A stretch of 64,000 nt of DNA. Origin: Pedobacter sp. ok626. Its GTDB lineage: Bacteria; Bacteroidota; Bacteroidia; Sphingobacteriales; Sphingobacteriaceae. The translations under genes and the position numbers were made by a program. The DNA is taken from the NCBI RefSeq assembly GCF_900100435.1, contig NZ_FNEX01000004.1, forward strand, positions 248,001-312,000, given 5' to 3'. Positions 36,609 through 47,242 of the stretch are shown in pieces. The notes under the pieces are model-generated. The model did no database searches, was not told the DNA's origin, and was given only the letters and a program-made list of their open reading frames with translations. The first letter of the stretch is position 1. Each line of letters starts with the position of its first letter.

Positions 36609-36655
36609 TACCGAACAAGGTCCGAACGAGGTCCGAGCCAGACCGGAGTTTGGTA
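36609..36655. repeat. Short GC-rich imperfect direct repeats
   Basis: AAGGTCCGAAC (36617-36627) and GAGGTCCGAGC (36628-36638) are adjacent and nearly identical, followed by a related CAGACCGGAGT. The stretch stands out from the AT-rich surroundings. Confidence 0.45.
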
Positions 36656-36803
36656 CGACCATGTTAAGAACGAGGGTACTAGTCTCCTGCAGGGCTGATT
36701 AAGATTTGATTTAAAATTGGAATTGCCCGATTTTGCTGGTTTTTTCAAATCCAAATTTGGGCTTTTATTGAAATATCTAGAATCGATATCGCAATCTTAT
36801 GTT

Positions 36804-36836
36804 AAAAAAAAGCACCCTCTAGGTGGATGCTTTTTT
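36804..36836 (-). terminator. Terminator after the cold-shock gene
   Basis: Minus-strand AGCATCC pairs with GGGTGCT (one G-T), then a run of eight T; 13 bp past the cold-shock stop. Confidence 0.8.
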
Positions 36837-36848
36837 GATGTCCTGGGC

Positions 36849-37040
36849 TTAGCTAAGTTTTACTTTCGTTGCATTTAAGCCTTTTTTACCATTTTCAACC
36901 TCGTATGTAACGTGGTCGTTTTCTCTTACCTTATCAATAAGGCCTGTAACGTGTACAAAAATTTCTGGGTCACCATTTGATGGTACGATGAATCCAAATC
37001 CTTTTGACTCATTAAAAAATTTTACTGTTCCTTCTGGCAT
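36849..37040 (-). CDS. Cold-shock domain protein
   Basis: 63 residues, the CspA-type size. The RNP1 motif (KGFGFIVP) and RNP2 (IFVHVTGL) of the OB-fold are present, with the N-terminal GTVKFFNESKG. It binds single-stranded RNA and acts as an RNA chaperone. It stands alone with its own terminator. The 230-bp leader region upstream carries a GTCCC/GGGAC hairpin, which may contribute to temperature control, as leaders of such genes often do. Confidence 0.93.
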   Translation of the reverse strand: MPEGTVKFFNESKGFGFIVPSNGDPEIFVHVTGLIDKVRENDHVTYEVENGKKGLNATKVKLS

Positions 37041-37220
37041 TGCAATGTCAATTTAAATTTTAAGTATAGGTATTATTATAGTATTGGTGTTAAACAATAA
37101 TGCAATATAATATTTTTTGACGCTTCAAAACAAATTAAATTATGTCTGAACGGCTCTTTCTCTGAAATTTGTCCCCTTTGGGACTTAATCTCGGTAAAAG
37201 GATGCTAATTAAAGAGATAC

Positions 37221-37251
37221 CTTGCAATTGTAAGTTTTACTATTACTTTTG
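37221..37251 (+). promoter_or_regulatory. Promoter for the Crp-AraC regulator
   Basis: TTG at 37222-37224 (within CTTG) and TACTTTTG at 37244-37251 with a 19-bp spacer, a good Bacteroidota pair. It supports the TTG start 27 bp downstream. Confidence 0.6.
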
Positions 37252-37277
37252 AAGGATTAATATTAACGTATCATATT

Positions 37278-38267
37278 TTGTTTACCACAGAAAAATCATC
37301 GCATGAAGTGGCTCAGGAAGATATTGAAGCCGTTGTTCAATTACTGAGCAGGGTTTATCCCATGAGCGAATCGCTAATTCAAGAGTTTTATACCAATATT
37401 ATCGCTTTGGATCTTGGTAAAAATGAAGTTTTGGTAGAAGAAGGCTGTGTTTGCCATTATATGTACTTTATTAAGAAGGGTGCACTTATGGGACGGGCAA
37501 CCCACAACGGCAAACAGATTGTAACCTATATATCTGTAGAGAATGAGTTTGTCAGTTCTATTTCCGGTCTGTTTGGTGATAACGTGTCAAAAGAAGCCAT
37601 TGTGGCTGTGGAGGATGTGAGCTTATTGGCCATGCACTATGACACGCTTCAAAGATTGTTTTTATCTCATTTTGATCTTAACTTTTTATTCAGGGTAATG
37701 GTCGAGCAGTATTATAAAGATGCTCAGGAGCGTACTTATATTGTTAGGGTTGGAAATGCCAAAGAAAGATATTTATACTTCATTAAAAACAAACCTGGAT
37801 ACCTTGAACGATTGCCGCTGGAGTGTGTTGCTTCACTTCTGGACGTAAAGCCGTTAACCTTAATTAAAATTCAGAAGCAGCATGCTTTATCCTTAAAAAA
37901 AGATGAAGAGACAGAATCCTTATACCGCAAAATTGAAGAACACATTAAAGTTCATGAAACTTTTAGAAGGCAAGACATTTCTTTAAGGATTCTGGCGGAT
38001 GAGCTCGATATTTCGCCAAATAAACTATCATCAGTTTTAAATCACTATTATAAGTTAAGGTTTGTTGATTTTATCAATACTTATCGGGTCAATTATATTA
38101 AAACCCTAATGGCTAATCCAGAAGCTGTCCAGTATTTTACCATTGAAGCATTAGCAGGGAATGCCGGTTTTGCGTCAAGAAGTGCATTTTATAGTGCTTT
38201 TAAAAAATTGGTAGGTATAAGTCCCATTCAATATGCCCGAAATATTAAAACAGAAAAACTAGTTTAG
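37278..38267 (+). CDS. Regulator combining a Crp-like sensor and HTH with a C-terminal AraC domain
   Basis: 329 residues if translation begins at the TTG (37278). The next in-frame ATG (residue 29) would remove helical sequence before the sensor, but cannot be ruled out. Residues 35-150 form a cyclic-nucleotide-binding-like fold (GKNEVLVEEGCVCHYMYFIKKGALMGRA). Residues 158-200 read like the Crp winged helix (NAKERYLYFIKNKPGYLERLP, then VASLLDVKPLTLIKIQKQ). Residues 217-325 are an AraC/HTH_18 domain (ISLRILADELDISPNKLSSVLN; FTIEALAGNAGFASRSAFYSAFKKLVGISPIQY). Two DNA-binding parts on one sensor is unusual. It precedes the giant surface protein gene by 137 bp on the same strand and may control it. 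Confidence 0.8.
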   Translation: MFTTEKSSHEVAQEDIEAVVQLLSRVYPMSESLIQEFYTNIIALDLGKNEVLVEEGCVCHYMYFIKKGALMGRATHNGKQIVTYISVENEFVSSISGLFGDNVSKEAIVAVEDVSLLAMHYDTLQRLFLSHFDLNFLFRVMVEQYYKDAQERTYIVRVGNAKERYLYFIKNKPGYLERLPLECVASLLDVKPLTLIKIQKQHALSLKKDEETESLYRKIEEHIKVHETFRRQDISLRILADELDISPNKLSSVLNHYYKLRFVDFINTYRVNYIKTLMANPEAVQYFTIEALAGNAGFASRSAFYSAFKKLVGISPIQYARNIKTEKLV

Positions 38268-38316
38268 TCCTTATCAGGTTCTTAGTCAGCGCGTTTTCTT
38301 TTGGGATAATAAAAGT

Positions 38317-38342
38317 TTGTCCTGTTTAATGAATCAGGACAA
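38317..38342. terminator. Inverted repeat between the regulator and the giant surface protein
   Basis: Perfect 8-bp arms TTGTCCTG (38317-38324) and CAGGACAA (38335-38342) with a 10-nt loop. There is no T-run after it, so it could equally be an operator upstream of the giant gene. Confidence 0.4.
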
Positions 38343-38404
38343 GGTTGTTCGCATTCTGGAAAAAATGCGCTTTAATTTCGTGTTCGTAAAATTAGATTCC
38401 GTAC

Positions 38405-41400
38405 ATGAGAAAAATCCTTACTTATTCCATATTTTTTATTCTTGCTTACCTTTGCTCAAATTCTAAATTATATGCCCAACCAGGTAATGCGCTCCGCTTT
38501 ACCGGTACACAATATGTAACCGTTCCCGCTAAAAGTACCAGGATTGCAGATAACTTTACCGTAATGGCTTGGGTAATGCCGGAAAGCACCTCTGGTGCGA
38601 TGCACATTTTTAGTACCCGGGAGACTGGTGATGGTTCTTTTGATATGCAAGTTGTTGACGGGAATAGGCTACATGCAGATATAGGAAATGGCAGTGGTTT
38701 TATGACTACTGCCGCAGATGCCGCTTTTAAGTATATCAGTAATCAGTGGCTGCATATTGCCTATACGGTGTCGCCAACAGGATATAAAATCTATGCAAAT
38801 GGTATAGAGGTTGGTGCTGGAACATTTTCGGGAAGCCCCTTGTTACTTGATGCCACGCATAAGATTGTTATTGGTAAAAATGCAACTGAAAACACCTATT
38901 TTAAAGGAAAAATAGATGAGGTAAAGGTGTATAGCGCAACGCTTACGGCTGCAGATGTAAAGGCTGAGATGTTGAATACAGCTTCATCTTTGCCCACGCA
39001 ATTGCTGGCTTACTATAATTTTGAGCAGTCAGGAAGTACGTTAAATGATCTAAGCGGGAATGGTTATGATGGAACTGTGACTGGTGCAGGATCATCATGG
39101 GTAGAGAGTTACGCCATGGTTATGGCAGAAGGGCCTACAACTACGGGAATAGGGCCTAATGAGTTTACGGCCAACTGGACAGCGACAGCTAATGGAATTG
39201 TAGACAATTACCTGTTGGAGGTGTCGACTAGGTCAGATTTTACTGAGCCTATAGTCGGCTCACCCTTTACGGTAACAGGAACCTCGAAAACGGTATCTGC
39301 TTTATCGGACGTTACTTATTATTATCGGGTAAAGCCAGATAAAGCAAGTGTCACTGGGCAAGGAGTATGGTCCGAAATAGTGACGGCTACTACGGTAACA
39401 GCTTTTGACAAACTTTCCGCACTTACCCTTAGCGGAGGGGGATTGTTACAGCCATTTTCGACAAATCAACTCTCATACACTGCAATTGTTGCTGCAAGTT
39501 CGGTAAAGCTGGTTGCTACACAAGGTAATCCGGCTGCCCTGATAGAAATGGATATCAATGCTGGGGGATTTCAGGGTTTGACCTCTGGAAGCCAAAATGT
39601 TGTTCCCCTGAACATAGGAATGAATACCATTAAAATAAAGGTCAGCGATGGTCCTGCTAGTAGAATCTATACCATAATGGTAAGTCGGATCACACCCATT
39701 AAAAGATATGTAAAACAAGTGGGAACAGGGACCAAAGACGGACTCTCCTGGCAAAATGCATCGGATGATCTCCAGTTGATGATTAACAATTCAATTGCTT
39801 TTGATTCTGTTTTCGTTGCAGCCGGTACATATCAACCCAATCGTAAACCGGAAGACCTGAATTTGATCACGATTAAGGATCAGCTTAATTCGTTTTTGTT
39901 GAAAGCAGATGTGATGGTTTATGGAGGTTTTGCGGGAACTGAAACCCGTTTGGCCGAAAGAGATTTGACGCAAATGGCTAACAAAAGTATTTTAAGTGGT
40001 GATTTTAACAATGACGATGTGCGGGTGGGGGCTAAGAGTACTTTTGACATTGTTAACCGGGGTGATAATGCCTACCATGTCGTATTTAGTATGGGCGAAG
40101 TTGGACAGGCCATATTAGATGGTTTTACCATTACTGGGGGCAATGGAAACTATGGGATATACAGGACGATAAATGGTATCCAGTTTGTAAATTCTGATGC
40201 CGGTGGGATGGTCCTAAAGTCTTCTTCACCAAGGTTAAGAAACCTGAATATTATAGGCAACTATGGGGATACAGGAGGGGGGATGAATATAGAAAGCTCA
40301 CAGCCAATCATGGACAATTTGGTGATCAGCTGGAATAAAACAAATGGTTTTGGAGCGGGCATAGAAAGTAAAACTTCTTCATTTACCCTTACCAACTCAA
40401 GCATAAGTGACAATGCCGCAATCTACGGACCTGGTGGTGGTAGTGGTGGTGCTGTATCCATAAGAGTCGGAGCCCCTGTATTTAAGAATGTTTTGATGAC
40501 TAGAAACTATAGCACGCAATATGGGGGTGCAGTATATTCTGAATCTGCATCTCCGATAATTATTAATTCTATCGTTTCGGAAAATGAGGCGCTTCGTTTT
40601 GGTGGTGGGATCTCTTACCGCATGGCTTCTTCTCCTCAACTGACTAACGTATCCATTATTAATAATAAAAGTGAGCGGGGCGGTGGTTTATTTATTTCTG
40701 AAATGTCTCCAATTTTAACCAATGTAACCATTGCCGGAAACTATGCAAGTATACGTGGCGGGGCAATGGAAAATTTTTTTACAAATGATGTTGTGATCCG
40801 TAACAGTATCATTTGGAGCAACAGTGGTCCGGATGCAAAGATTTACAATCGTACCAGTTCTCCAACTATCAGTTACAGTTTATTGCAGGAAGCCGCTCCA
40901 GGAACGGGAAATCTCAGTGTAGATCCGCTTTTTAGAGATGTCCTTAAAGGTGATTATCGTATACAGCTGGGTAGTCCTGCCATTAACGCAGGTAACAATA
41001 CTTTTTTCAACTCAGGCCAGAGTCCGGATCTTTCAGCAATTATGACCGATGTGAAAGGGAACCCCAGAAAAGCAGACGGAACAATCGATATGGGGGCTTA
41101 TGAGACACAAATACTTTCGGCAGCTTTAAATTTCGACGGGGTTGACGATAAAGTAACTTTCGCAGCTCCGGCCGCGACTATAAGTGGCAGTTTTACGGTA
41201 CAGGCTTGGGTACGTCCAACTGATGTCAGTAAAACTATGCATATCCTCAGTACCAAATCAACAGGTGGGTTTGGCTTTGATATTCAACTTAAAAATGGAA
41301 ATACCATTCATAGCAATATCGGTAGCAGTGGGGGCTGGCTTTCCAATGCTGCGGATGCTACTTTTGATTATAGTACTGGCCGTTGGATGCATATTGCTTA

Positions 41401-44400
41401 TATCGTATCACCTACAGGATATCAAATTTATATCAATGGAGAGCTGGCTGGTAATGGAACTTTCTCAGGGATACCCCTGTTAATGGATGCCAACCATATT
41501 TTACAATTGGGTAACAACGATACGGAGAACACTTATTTTAAAGGCGATCTTGATGAAGTTAGGATTTATAATAAGGCTATGAGTCAGGCCAATATTCAAG
41601 CAGATATGGTGAGTACCTATCCGCCTATGTATTCAGATTTAGTAGCCTGGTTTGATTTTGATGAGGGACAAGTACAGGGAAACAATATAGGCATTGTTAC
41701 CTTAAAAGATAAAAGTGCCAAGGTTTATGATGGGACGCTGAATAGTTTTGCTGCAACAGGAGTAACTAGCAATTGGGTAGAGAGTTACGCAATGGTTGTA
41801 CCAGGCACAGCTCCAGCCTTGAGTTTATCTGAATCTAGCTTTGAAGCAAAATGGCTTTCGCCAGAAATAGGTAAGGTAGACAATGGCTATGTGTTACAGA
41901 TGGCTACTGATGCCAATTTTACTATGCCAGTTATCGGTTCTCCTTTTACGGTTTCAGGCGCCTCACATACCTTTACTGGTTTAGCATTAGGTACAAATTA
42001 TTATTATAGGGTAAGTGCAGATAAATTGAGTGTTACAGGAACAGGCGCTTTTTCCAAAACCATGGTAGCTACCATGCAGAGCTACACACCACCTGGTAAT
42101 GCACTAAATTTTGACGGTTCCAAGGATTATGTAAGTGTGCTGCCGCAGGCAAGAGTTGTTTCAGGGAATTTTACTGTAATGGCTTGGGTAAGGCCCACAA
42201 ATGCAACTAAAACTATGCATATTATCAGTACCAGAGAAAGTGGTGACAACTCTTTTGATATACAATTGGTTGGGGGTAATAAAATACATGCGGATATAGG
42301 AACCGGCAGTTCATGGATGACCAATACCGCAGATGCCAATTATAAGTATGAAGTAAACCACTGGTTGCATGTGGCTTATGTGGTTACGCCTACAAGCTTT
42401 AGAGTTTATGCAAATGGAATAGAAGTTGGAAGTGGAAGTTTAAGTGGTAATCCTTTGCTTCTGGATGCGACACATTATCTTACGATTGGTAAGAGTACAA
42501 ATGAGAGTACTTTTTTTCAGGGTGATATAGATGAAGTGAAGATTTACAGTTCTGCTTTGTCGGCATTAAATATACAAACAGATATGTTGAACACCAACCC
42601 TGTTCAACCATCCACACTAGTCGCTCATTATAATTTTGATCAAGGTATTACAAGTCAAAGTACCGTTCTTACTGATCAGGGAACTTTTGGATACAACGGT
42701 ACCTTGTCTGATTTCTCCCTGATAGGGCCACAAAGCAATTGGGTAGAAAGTTATGCTATGGTTTTACCTGTACCAACAAGCCAGACAGCTGTGTCTGCGA
42801 CTGGATTTACAGCAAACTGGACAAGCCCGGCAGTGGGGACGGTAGATAATTATATACTTGACGTAGCAACAGACAAAAACTTTGTTTCGCCGGTGATAGG
42901 GTCTCCATTTACTGTAACAGGACTTTCACAGAGTATTACTGGTTTATCTCAAACTGACAGTTACTATTATCGGCTAAGGGCTGATAAGAATAGTTTAACA
43001 GGTCATGGTGCATATACGCCTACCACAACTGTTACCTTAATTAATGCGAATCTTTCCGCATTGTTGTTAAGTGAGGGGACGCTGTCTCCGGCTTTTTCAT
43101 CTGCTGTTTTAAATTATACCGCTGCTGTTCCGTTCGAAACAAGCTCCTTAACTATAACTCCTACAGCTGCTTTTGTTAATTCTAGTATTGAGGTTAGCGT
43201 TAATGGAAGCGCAGCACAAGCTGTTGTTAGTGGCGCAGTTTCAGATCCCTTGTCTTTAAATGTAGGAAGCAATACCATTATTGTGAAAGTGACTGATGAA
43301 CTCGGAATTACCGTTAAGGAATATACAATTACTGTTACAAGGGCACTTGAAGATCAGGTCATCATTTTTGCGGCACTGATAGCTAAAAACTTAGGTGATC
43401 CAGATTTTAACTTAACGGCAACGGGTGGCGGATCCGGGAATCCGGTAACTTATACCAGTTCAAACCATACGGTTGCTACCGTAAGCGGAAATGCGGTAAC
43501 CATTGTTGGCGTGGGAACGACTATGATAACGGCTTCACAAGCCGGTAATGCTGCTTATAATGCAGCCCCTAATGTACCCCGTTTATTAACTGTAGGAAAA
43601 GGTACGGCTACACTTAGTTTAAGCAACTTAACTGCGGTTTACGATGGCACGCAAAAATCTGCAACCGTAACTACTAATCCTGTTGGTTTATCGGGTGTTT
43701 CCATTACCTATGATGGTTCAACCATTGCACCAATTGCAGTTGGAACTTACGCTGTAGTTGCCAGTTTAAGCAATGCAGACTACACAGCCGCTGATGTAAC
43801 AGGCAGTTTGGTAATTGGCAAAGGAACAGCTACGCTTTCTCTTAGCAACCTGACCGCTACTTACGATGGTACAGCAAAATCTGCAACAGCAACAACCAAT
43901 CCTGCCGGTTTATCTGGTGTTTCGATTACTTATAATGGATCAACAACCCTGCCTATAGCTGCGGGTACCTATGCCGTAGTGGCTAGTTTAAACAATGCGA
44001 ACTACACGGCCGCTAATGTGACGGCTGGTTTAGTGATTGGTAAAGGAACAGCTACACTTACCTTAGGTGGCTTGACTCAGACTTATGATGGTACCGCAAA
44101 ATCTGCAACAGTGACGACTAATCCAGCTGGATTATCTGGAGTCTCTATTACCTATGACGGATCGACAACGTTGCCAACAGCCGCGGGTACGTATGTCGTA
44201 GTTGCCAGTTTGACTCATGCAAATTATACGGCAGCTGATGTAATAGGTAATTTGGTGATTGGTAAAGGAACGGCCTCTCTTACCCTGGGCAATTTGTCTC
44301 AAGCTTATGATGGAAGTGTGAAATCTGCCACAGTGACGACTAATCCTGTTGGCTTATCTGGTATTTCGATTACCTATGATGGCTCTACTACTATACCAAC

Positions 44401-47242
44401 TGCTGTGGGGACTTATGCTGTAGTGGCCAGTTTGACTAATGCGGATTATACAGCAGCTGATGCAACGGGCAATTTAGTGATTGGTAAAGGGACAGCCACA
44501 CTTGCATTGAGCAATTTGTCTCAAGCTTATGATGGAAGTGCGAAATCTGCCACAGTGACGACTAATCCTGTTGGATTATCTGGTGTCTCCATTACTTATG
44601 ATGGATCGGCAACTTTGCCAATAGCTACGGGTACTTATGCGGTAGTGGCTAGTTTGACTAATGCGAATTATGCAGCTTCTGATGTAACAGGTAGTTTAGT
44701 GATTGGTAAAGGAACAGCTACGTTAACCTTAAGTGGTTTAACTGCCACTTACGATGGCACCGCAAAATCGGCGACGGTTGCCACTAATCCTGTTGGGTTA
44801 TCCGGTGTCTCCATTACTTATGATGGATCGGCAACTTTACCAACAGCTGCGGGTATTTATGCCGTAGTGGCTAGTTTGACTAACGCAAACTATACGGCCG
44901 CTGACGCAACAGGTAGTTTGGTGATTGGTAAAGGAACAGCGACACTTACACTTAGTAATTTGTCTCAAACTTACGATGGTACGGGAAAATCTGCAACAGC
45001 AACTACTAATCCAATTGGGTTATCTGGTGTCTCGATTACTTATGATGGATCGGCAACTTTACCAACAGCTCCGGGTACTTATGCCGTGGTGGCTAGTTTG
45101 ACTAATGCAAATTATACAGCAACTGGTGCAACAGGGAGTTTGGTAATCGGTAAAGGAACGGCTACTCTTACACTGAGCAATTTGTCTCAAGCTTATGATG
45201 GCACAGCGAAATCGGCAACGGTGACGACTAATCCTGTAGGATTATCTGGTGTCTCGATTACTTATGATGGATCGGCAACTTTGCCAACAGCTGCGGGTAC
45301 TTATGCTGTAGTGGCTAGTTTAAACAATGCCAATTATACCGCAACGGATGTAACAGGTAATTTAGTGATCGGCAAAGGAACTGCGATACTTACACTTAGT
45401 AATTTGTCTCAAGCTTATGATGGTACTGCAAAATCGGCAACAGTAACAACTAGTCCTGCAGGTTTGTCTGGCGTTTCAATTACCTATGATGGTTCCACTA
45501 CTATACCAACCGCTGGGGGTACTTATGCTGTAGTGGCTAGTTTGAGTAATGCGAATTATACAGCAGCTGATGTAACGGGCAATTTAGTGATTGGCAAAGG
45601 GACGGCTACACTAACTTTAAGTGGTTTGACTGCTACTTACGATGGTACAGGGAAATCTGCAACAGCGACAACTAATCCTGCTGGATTATCTGGTGTCTCT
45701 ATTACCTATGACGGATTAGCACCTTTGCCAACAGCTGCGGGTAGTTATGCTGTAGTGGCTAGTTTAAACAATGCCAATTATACTGCAGTGGATGTAACAG
45801 GTAATTTAGTGATCGGCAAAGGAATTGCTACGATTTCATTAAGCAATTTGTCTCAGACTTACGATGGGACTGCAAAATCTGTTACGGTTACGACTAGTCC
45901 TGCTGGTTTGTCTGGCGTTTCAATTACCTATGATGGATCGGCAACTTTGCCAACAGCCGCGGGCACTTATGCCGTAGTGGCTAGTTTGACTAATGCAAAT
46001 TATACAGCAGCTGGTGCAACAGGGAGTTTGGTAATCGGTAAAGGTACGGCTACTCTTACACTGAGCAATTTGTCTCAAGCTTATGATGGCACAGCAAAAT
46101 CGACAACGGTGACGACTAATCCTGTAGGATTATCGGGTGTTTCGATTACTTATGATGGATCTGCAACTTTGCCAACAGCTACGGGTACCTATGACGTAGT
46201 GGCCAGTTTGAGTAATGCAAATTACACAGCCGCTGATGCAACAGGTAGTTTAGTAATTGGCAAAGGAACGGCCACTCTTACGCTGAGCAATTTGACTCAG
46301 ACTTATGATGGTACAGCAAAATCTGTAACAGCGACAACCAATCCAGTTGGGTTATCCGGTGTCTCGATTACTTATGATGGATCGGCAACTTTACCAACAG
46401 CTGCAGGTACTTATGCTGTAGTTGCTAGTTTAAACAATGCCAATTATACCGCAACGGATGTAACAGGTAATTTAGTGATCGGCAAAGGAATTGCTACGAT
46501 TTCACTAAGCAATTTGTCTCAAACTTACGATGGTACGGGGAAATCTGCGACAGCAACTGCTAATCCAGTTGGGTTATCCGGTGTCTCGATTACTTATGAT
46601 GGATCGGCAACTTTACCAACAGCCGCGGGTACTTATGCTGTAGTGGCTAGTTTGACTAATGCAAATTATACAGCGGTTGATGCAACAGGTAGTTTGGTAA
46701 TCGCTAAAGGAACTGCTACGCTTGCATTGAGCAATTTGACTCAAGCTTATGATGGTACTGCAAAATCTGCAACAGCAACTACTAATCCAGTTGGGTTATC
46801 TGGTGTCTCGATTACTTATGATGGATCGGCAACTTTACCAACAGCTGCGGGTACTTATGCGGTAATTGCTAGTTTAAACAATGCGAATTATATGGCAACC
46901 GATGCAACAGGTAGTTTAGTGATTGGCAAAGGGACAGCGACACTTGCACTTAGCAATTCATCTCAAACTTACGATGGTACCGGAAAATCGGCAACAGTGA
47001 CCACTAATCCTGTTGGGCTAACTGGTGTCTCCATTACTTATGATGGATCCGCAACTTTACCAACAGCCGCGGGTACTTATGCTATAGTGGCTAGTTTGAC
47101 AAATGCGAATTATGCAGCTGCTGATGTAACAGGCAGTTTAGTGATTGGTAAAGGAACGGCTATTCTTTCTCTTAGCAACCTGACCGCTACTTACGATGGT
47201 ACAGCAAAATCAGCACAGCAGCTGCTAATCCTGTTGGCCTAA
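38405..47242 (+). CDS. Giant secreted multi-domain surface protein, LamG/FN3/beta-helix/MBG-repeat (5' part, ends by frameshift)
   Basis: 2945 residues, then an early stop. Signal peptide 1-24 (ending KLYA). In order: a LamG-like domain (27-195); FN3 (240-330); a cadherin-like sandwich (335-428); a right-handed beta-helix (430-900) beginning RYVKQVGTGTKDGLSWQNA; LamG (906-1075); FN3 (1120-1215); LamG (1230-1400); FN3 (1455-1545); cadherin-like (1550-1645); an Ig-like domain (1648-1730); then MBG repeats from residue 1731. It is probably an adhesin or carbohydrate-binding surface protein secreted by the type IX system. In repeat 17 a missing A near 47215 shifts the frame and ends the protein 9 codons later. 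The natural product would continue to 49035. Confidence 0.85.
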   Translation: MRKILTYSIFFILAYLCSNSKLYAQPGNALRFTGTQYVTVPAKSTRIADNFTVMAWVMPESTSGAMHIFSTRETGDGSFDMQVVDGNRLHADIGNGSGFMTTAADAAFKYISNQWLHIAYTVSPTGYKIYANGIEVGAGTFSGSPLLLDATHKIVIGKNATENTYFKGKIDEVKVYSATLTAADVKAEMLNTASSLPTQLLAYYNFEQSGSTLNDLSGNGYDGTVTGAGSSWVESYAMVMAEGPTTTGIGPNEFTANWTATANGIVDNYLLEVSTRSDFTEPIVGSPFTVTGTSKTVSALSDVTYYYRVKPDKASVTGQGVWSEIVTATTVTAFDKLSALTLSGGGLLQPFSTNQLSYTAIVAASSVKLVATQGNPAALIEMDINAGGFQGLTSGSQNVVPLNIGMNTIKIKVSDGPASRIYTIMVSRITPIKRYVKQVGTGTKDGLSWQNASDDLQLMINNSIAFDSVFVAAGTYQPNRKPEDLNLITIKDQLNSFLLKADVMVYGGFAGTETRLAERDLTQMANKSILSGDFNNDDVRVGAKSTFDIVNRGDNAYHVVFSMGEVGQAILDGFTITGGNGNYGIYRTINGIQFVNSDAGGMVLKSSSPRLRNLNIIGNYGDTGGGMNIESSQPIMDNLVISWNKTNGFGAGIESKTSSFTLTNSSISDNAAIYGPGGGSGGAVSIRVGAPVFKNVLMTRNYSTQYGGAVYSESASPIIINSIVSENEALRFGGGISYRMASSPQLTNVSIINNKSERGGGLFISEMSPILTNVTIAGNYASIRGGAMENFFTNDVVIRNSIIWSNSGPDAKIYNRTSSPTISYSLLQEAAPGTGNLSVDPLFRDVLKGDYRIQLGSPAINAGNNTFFNSGQSPDLSAIMTDVKGNPRKADGTIDMGAYETQILSAALNFDGVDDKVTFAAPAATISGSFTVQAWVRPTDVSKTMHILSTKSTGGFGFDIQLKNGNTIHSNIGSSGGWLSNAADATFDYSTGRWMHIAYIVSPTGYQIYINGELAGNGTFSGIPLLMDANHILQLGNNDTENTYFKGDLDEVRIYNKAMSQANIQADMVSTYPPMYSDLVAWFDFDEGQVQGNNIGIVTLKDKSAKVYDGTLNSFAATGVTSNWVESYAMVVPGTAPALSLSESSFEAKWLSPEIGKVDNGYVLQMATDANFTMPVIGSPFTVSGASHTFTGLALGTNYYYRVSADKLSVTGTGAFSKTMVATMQSYTPPGNALNFDGSKDYVSVLPQARVVSGNFTVMAWVRPTNATKTMHIISTRESGDNSFDIQLVGGNKIHADIGTGSSWMTNTADANYKYEVNHWLHVAYVVTPTSFRVYANGIEVGSGSLSGNPLLLDATHYLTIGKSTNESTFFQGDIDEVKIYSSALSALNIQTDMLNTNPVQPSTLVAHYNFDQGITSQSTVLTDQGTFGYNGTLSDFSLIGPQSNWVESYAMVLPVPTSQTAVSATGFTANWTSPAVGTVDNYILDVATDKNFVSPVIGSPFTVTGLSQSITGLSQTDSYYYRLRADKNSLTGHGAYTPTTTVTLINANLSALLLSEGTLSPAFSSAVLNYTAAVPFETSSLTITPTAAFVNSSIEVSVNGSAAQAVVSGAVSDPLSLNVGSNTIIVKVTDELGITVKEYTITVTRALEDQVIIFAALIAKNLGDPDFNLTATGGGSGNPVTYTSSNHTVATVSGNAVTIVGVGTTMITASQAGNAAYNAAPNVPRLLTVGKGTATLSLSNLTAVYDGTQKSATVTTNPVGLSGVSITYDGSTIAPIAVGTYAVVASLSNADYTAADVTGSLVIGKGTATLSLSNLTATYDGTAKSATATTNPAGLSGVSITYNGSTTLPIAAGTYAVVASLNNANYTAANVTAGLVIGKGTATLTLGGLTQTYDGTAKSATVTTNPAGLSGVSITYDGSTTLPTAAGTYVVVASLTHANYTAADVIGNLVIGKGTASLTLGNLSQAYDGSVKSATVTTNPVGLSGISITYDGSTTIPTAVGTYAVVASLTNADYTAADATGNLVIGKGTATLALSNLSQAYDGSAKSATVTTNPVGLSGVSITYDGSATLPIATGTYAVVASLTNANYAASDVTGSLVIGKGTATLTLSGLTATYDGTAKSATVATNPVGLSGVSITYDGSATLPTAAGIYAVVASLTNANYTAADATGSLVIGKGTATLTLSNLSQTYDGTGKSATATTNPIGLSGVSITYDGSATLPTAPGTYAVVASLTNANYTATGATGSLVIGKGTATLTLSNLSQAYDGTAKSATVTTNPVGLSGVSITYDGSATLPTAAGTYAVVASLNNANYTATDVTGNLVIGKGTAILTLSNLSQAYDGTAKSATVTTSPAGLSGVSITYDGSTTIPTAGGTYAVVASLSNANYTAADVTGNLVIGKGTATLTLSGLTATYDGTGKSATATTNPAGLSGVSITYDGLAPLPTAAGSYAVVASLNNANYTAVDVTGNLVIGKGIATISLSNLSQTYDGTAKSVTVTTSPAGLSGVSITYDGSATLPTAAGTYAVVASLTNANYTAAGATGSLVIGKGTATLTLSNLSQAYDGTAKSTTVTTNPVGLSGVSITYDGSATLPTATGTYDVVASLSNANYTAADATGSLVIGKGTATLTLSNLTQTYDGTAKSVTATTNPVGLSGVSITYDGSATLPTAAGTYAVVASLNNANYTATDVTGNLVIGKGIATISLSNLSQTYDGTGKSATATANPVGLSGVSITYDGSATLPTAAGTYAVVASLTNANYTAVDATGSLVIAKGTATLALSNLTQAYDGTAKSATATTNPVGLSGVSITYDGSATLPTAAGTYAVIASLNNANYMATDATGSLVIGKGTATLALSNSSQTYDGTGKSATVTTNPVGLTGVSITYDGSATLPTAAGTYAIVASLTNANYAAADVTGSLVIGKGTAILSLSNLTATYDGTAKSAQQLLILLA

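Larger units (their letters stand above)
36433..36848. other. Intergenic region upstream of the sigma factor
   Basis: Besides the ECF-like motif, it holds a GC-rich direct-repeat block (36609-36655) and the terminator of the cold-shock gene (36804-36836). No gene is seen. Confidence 0.6.
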
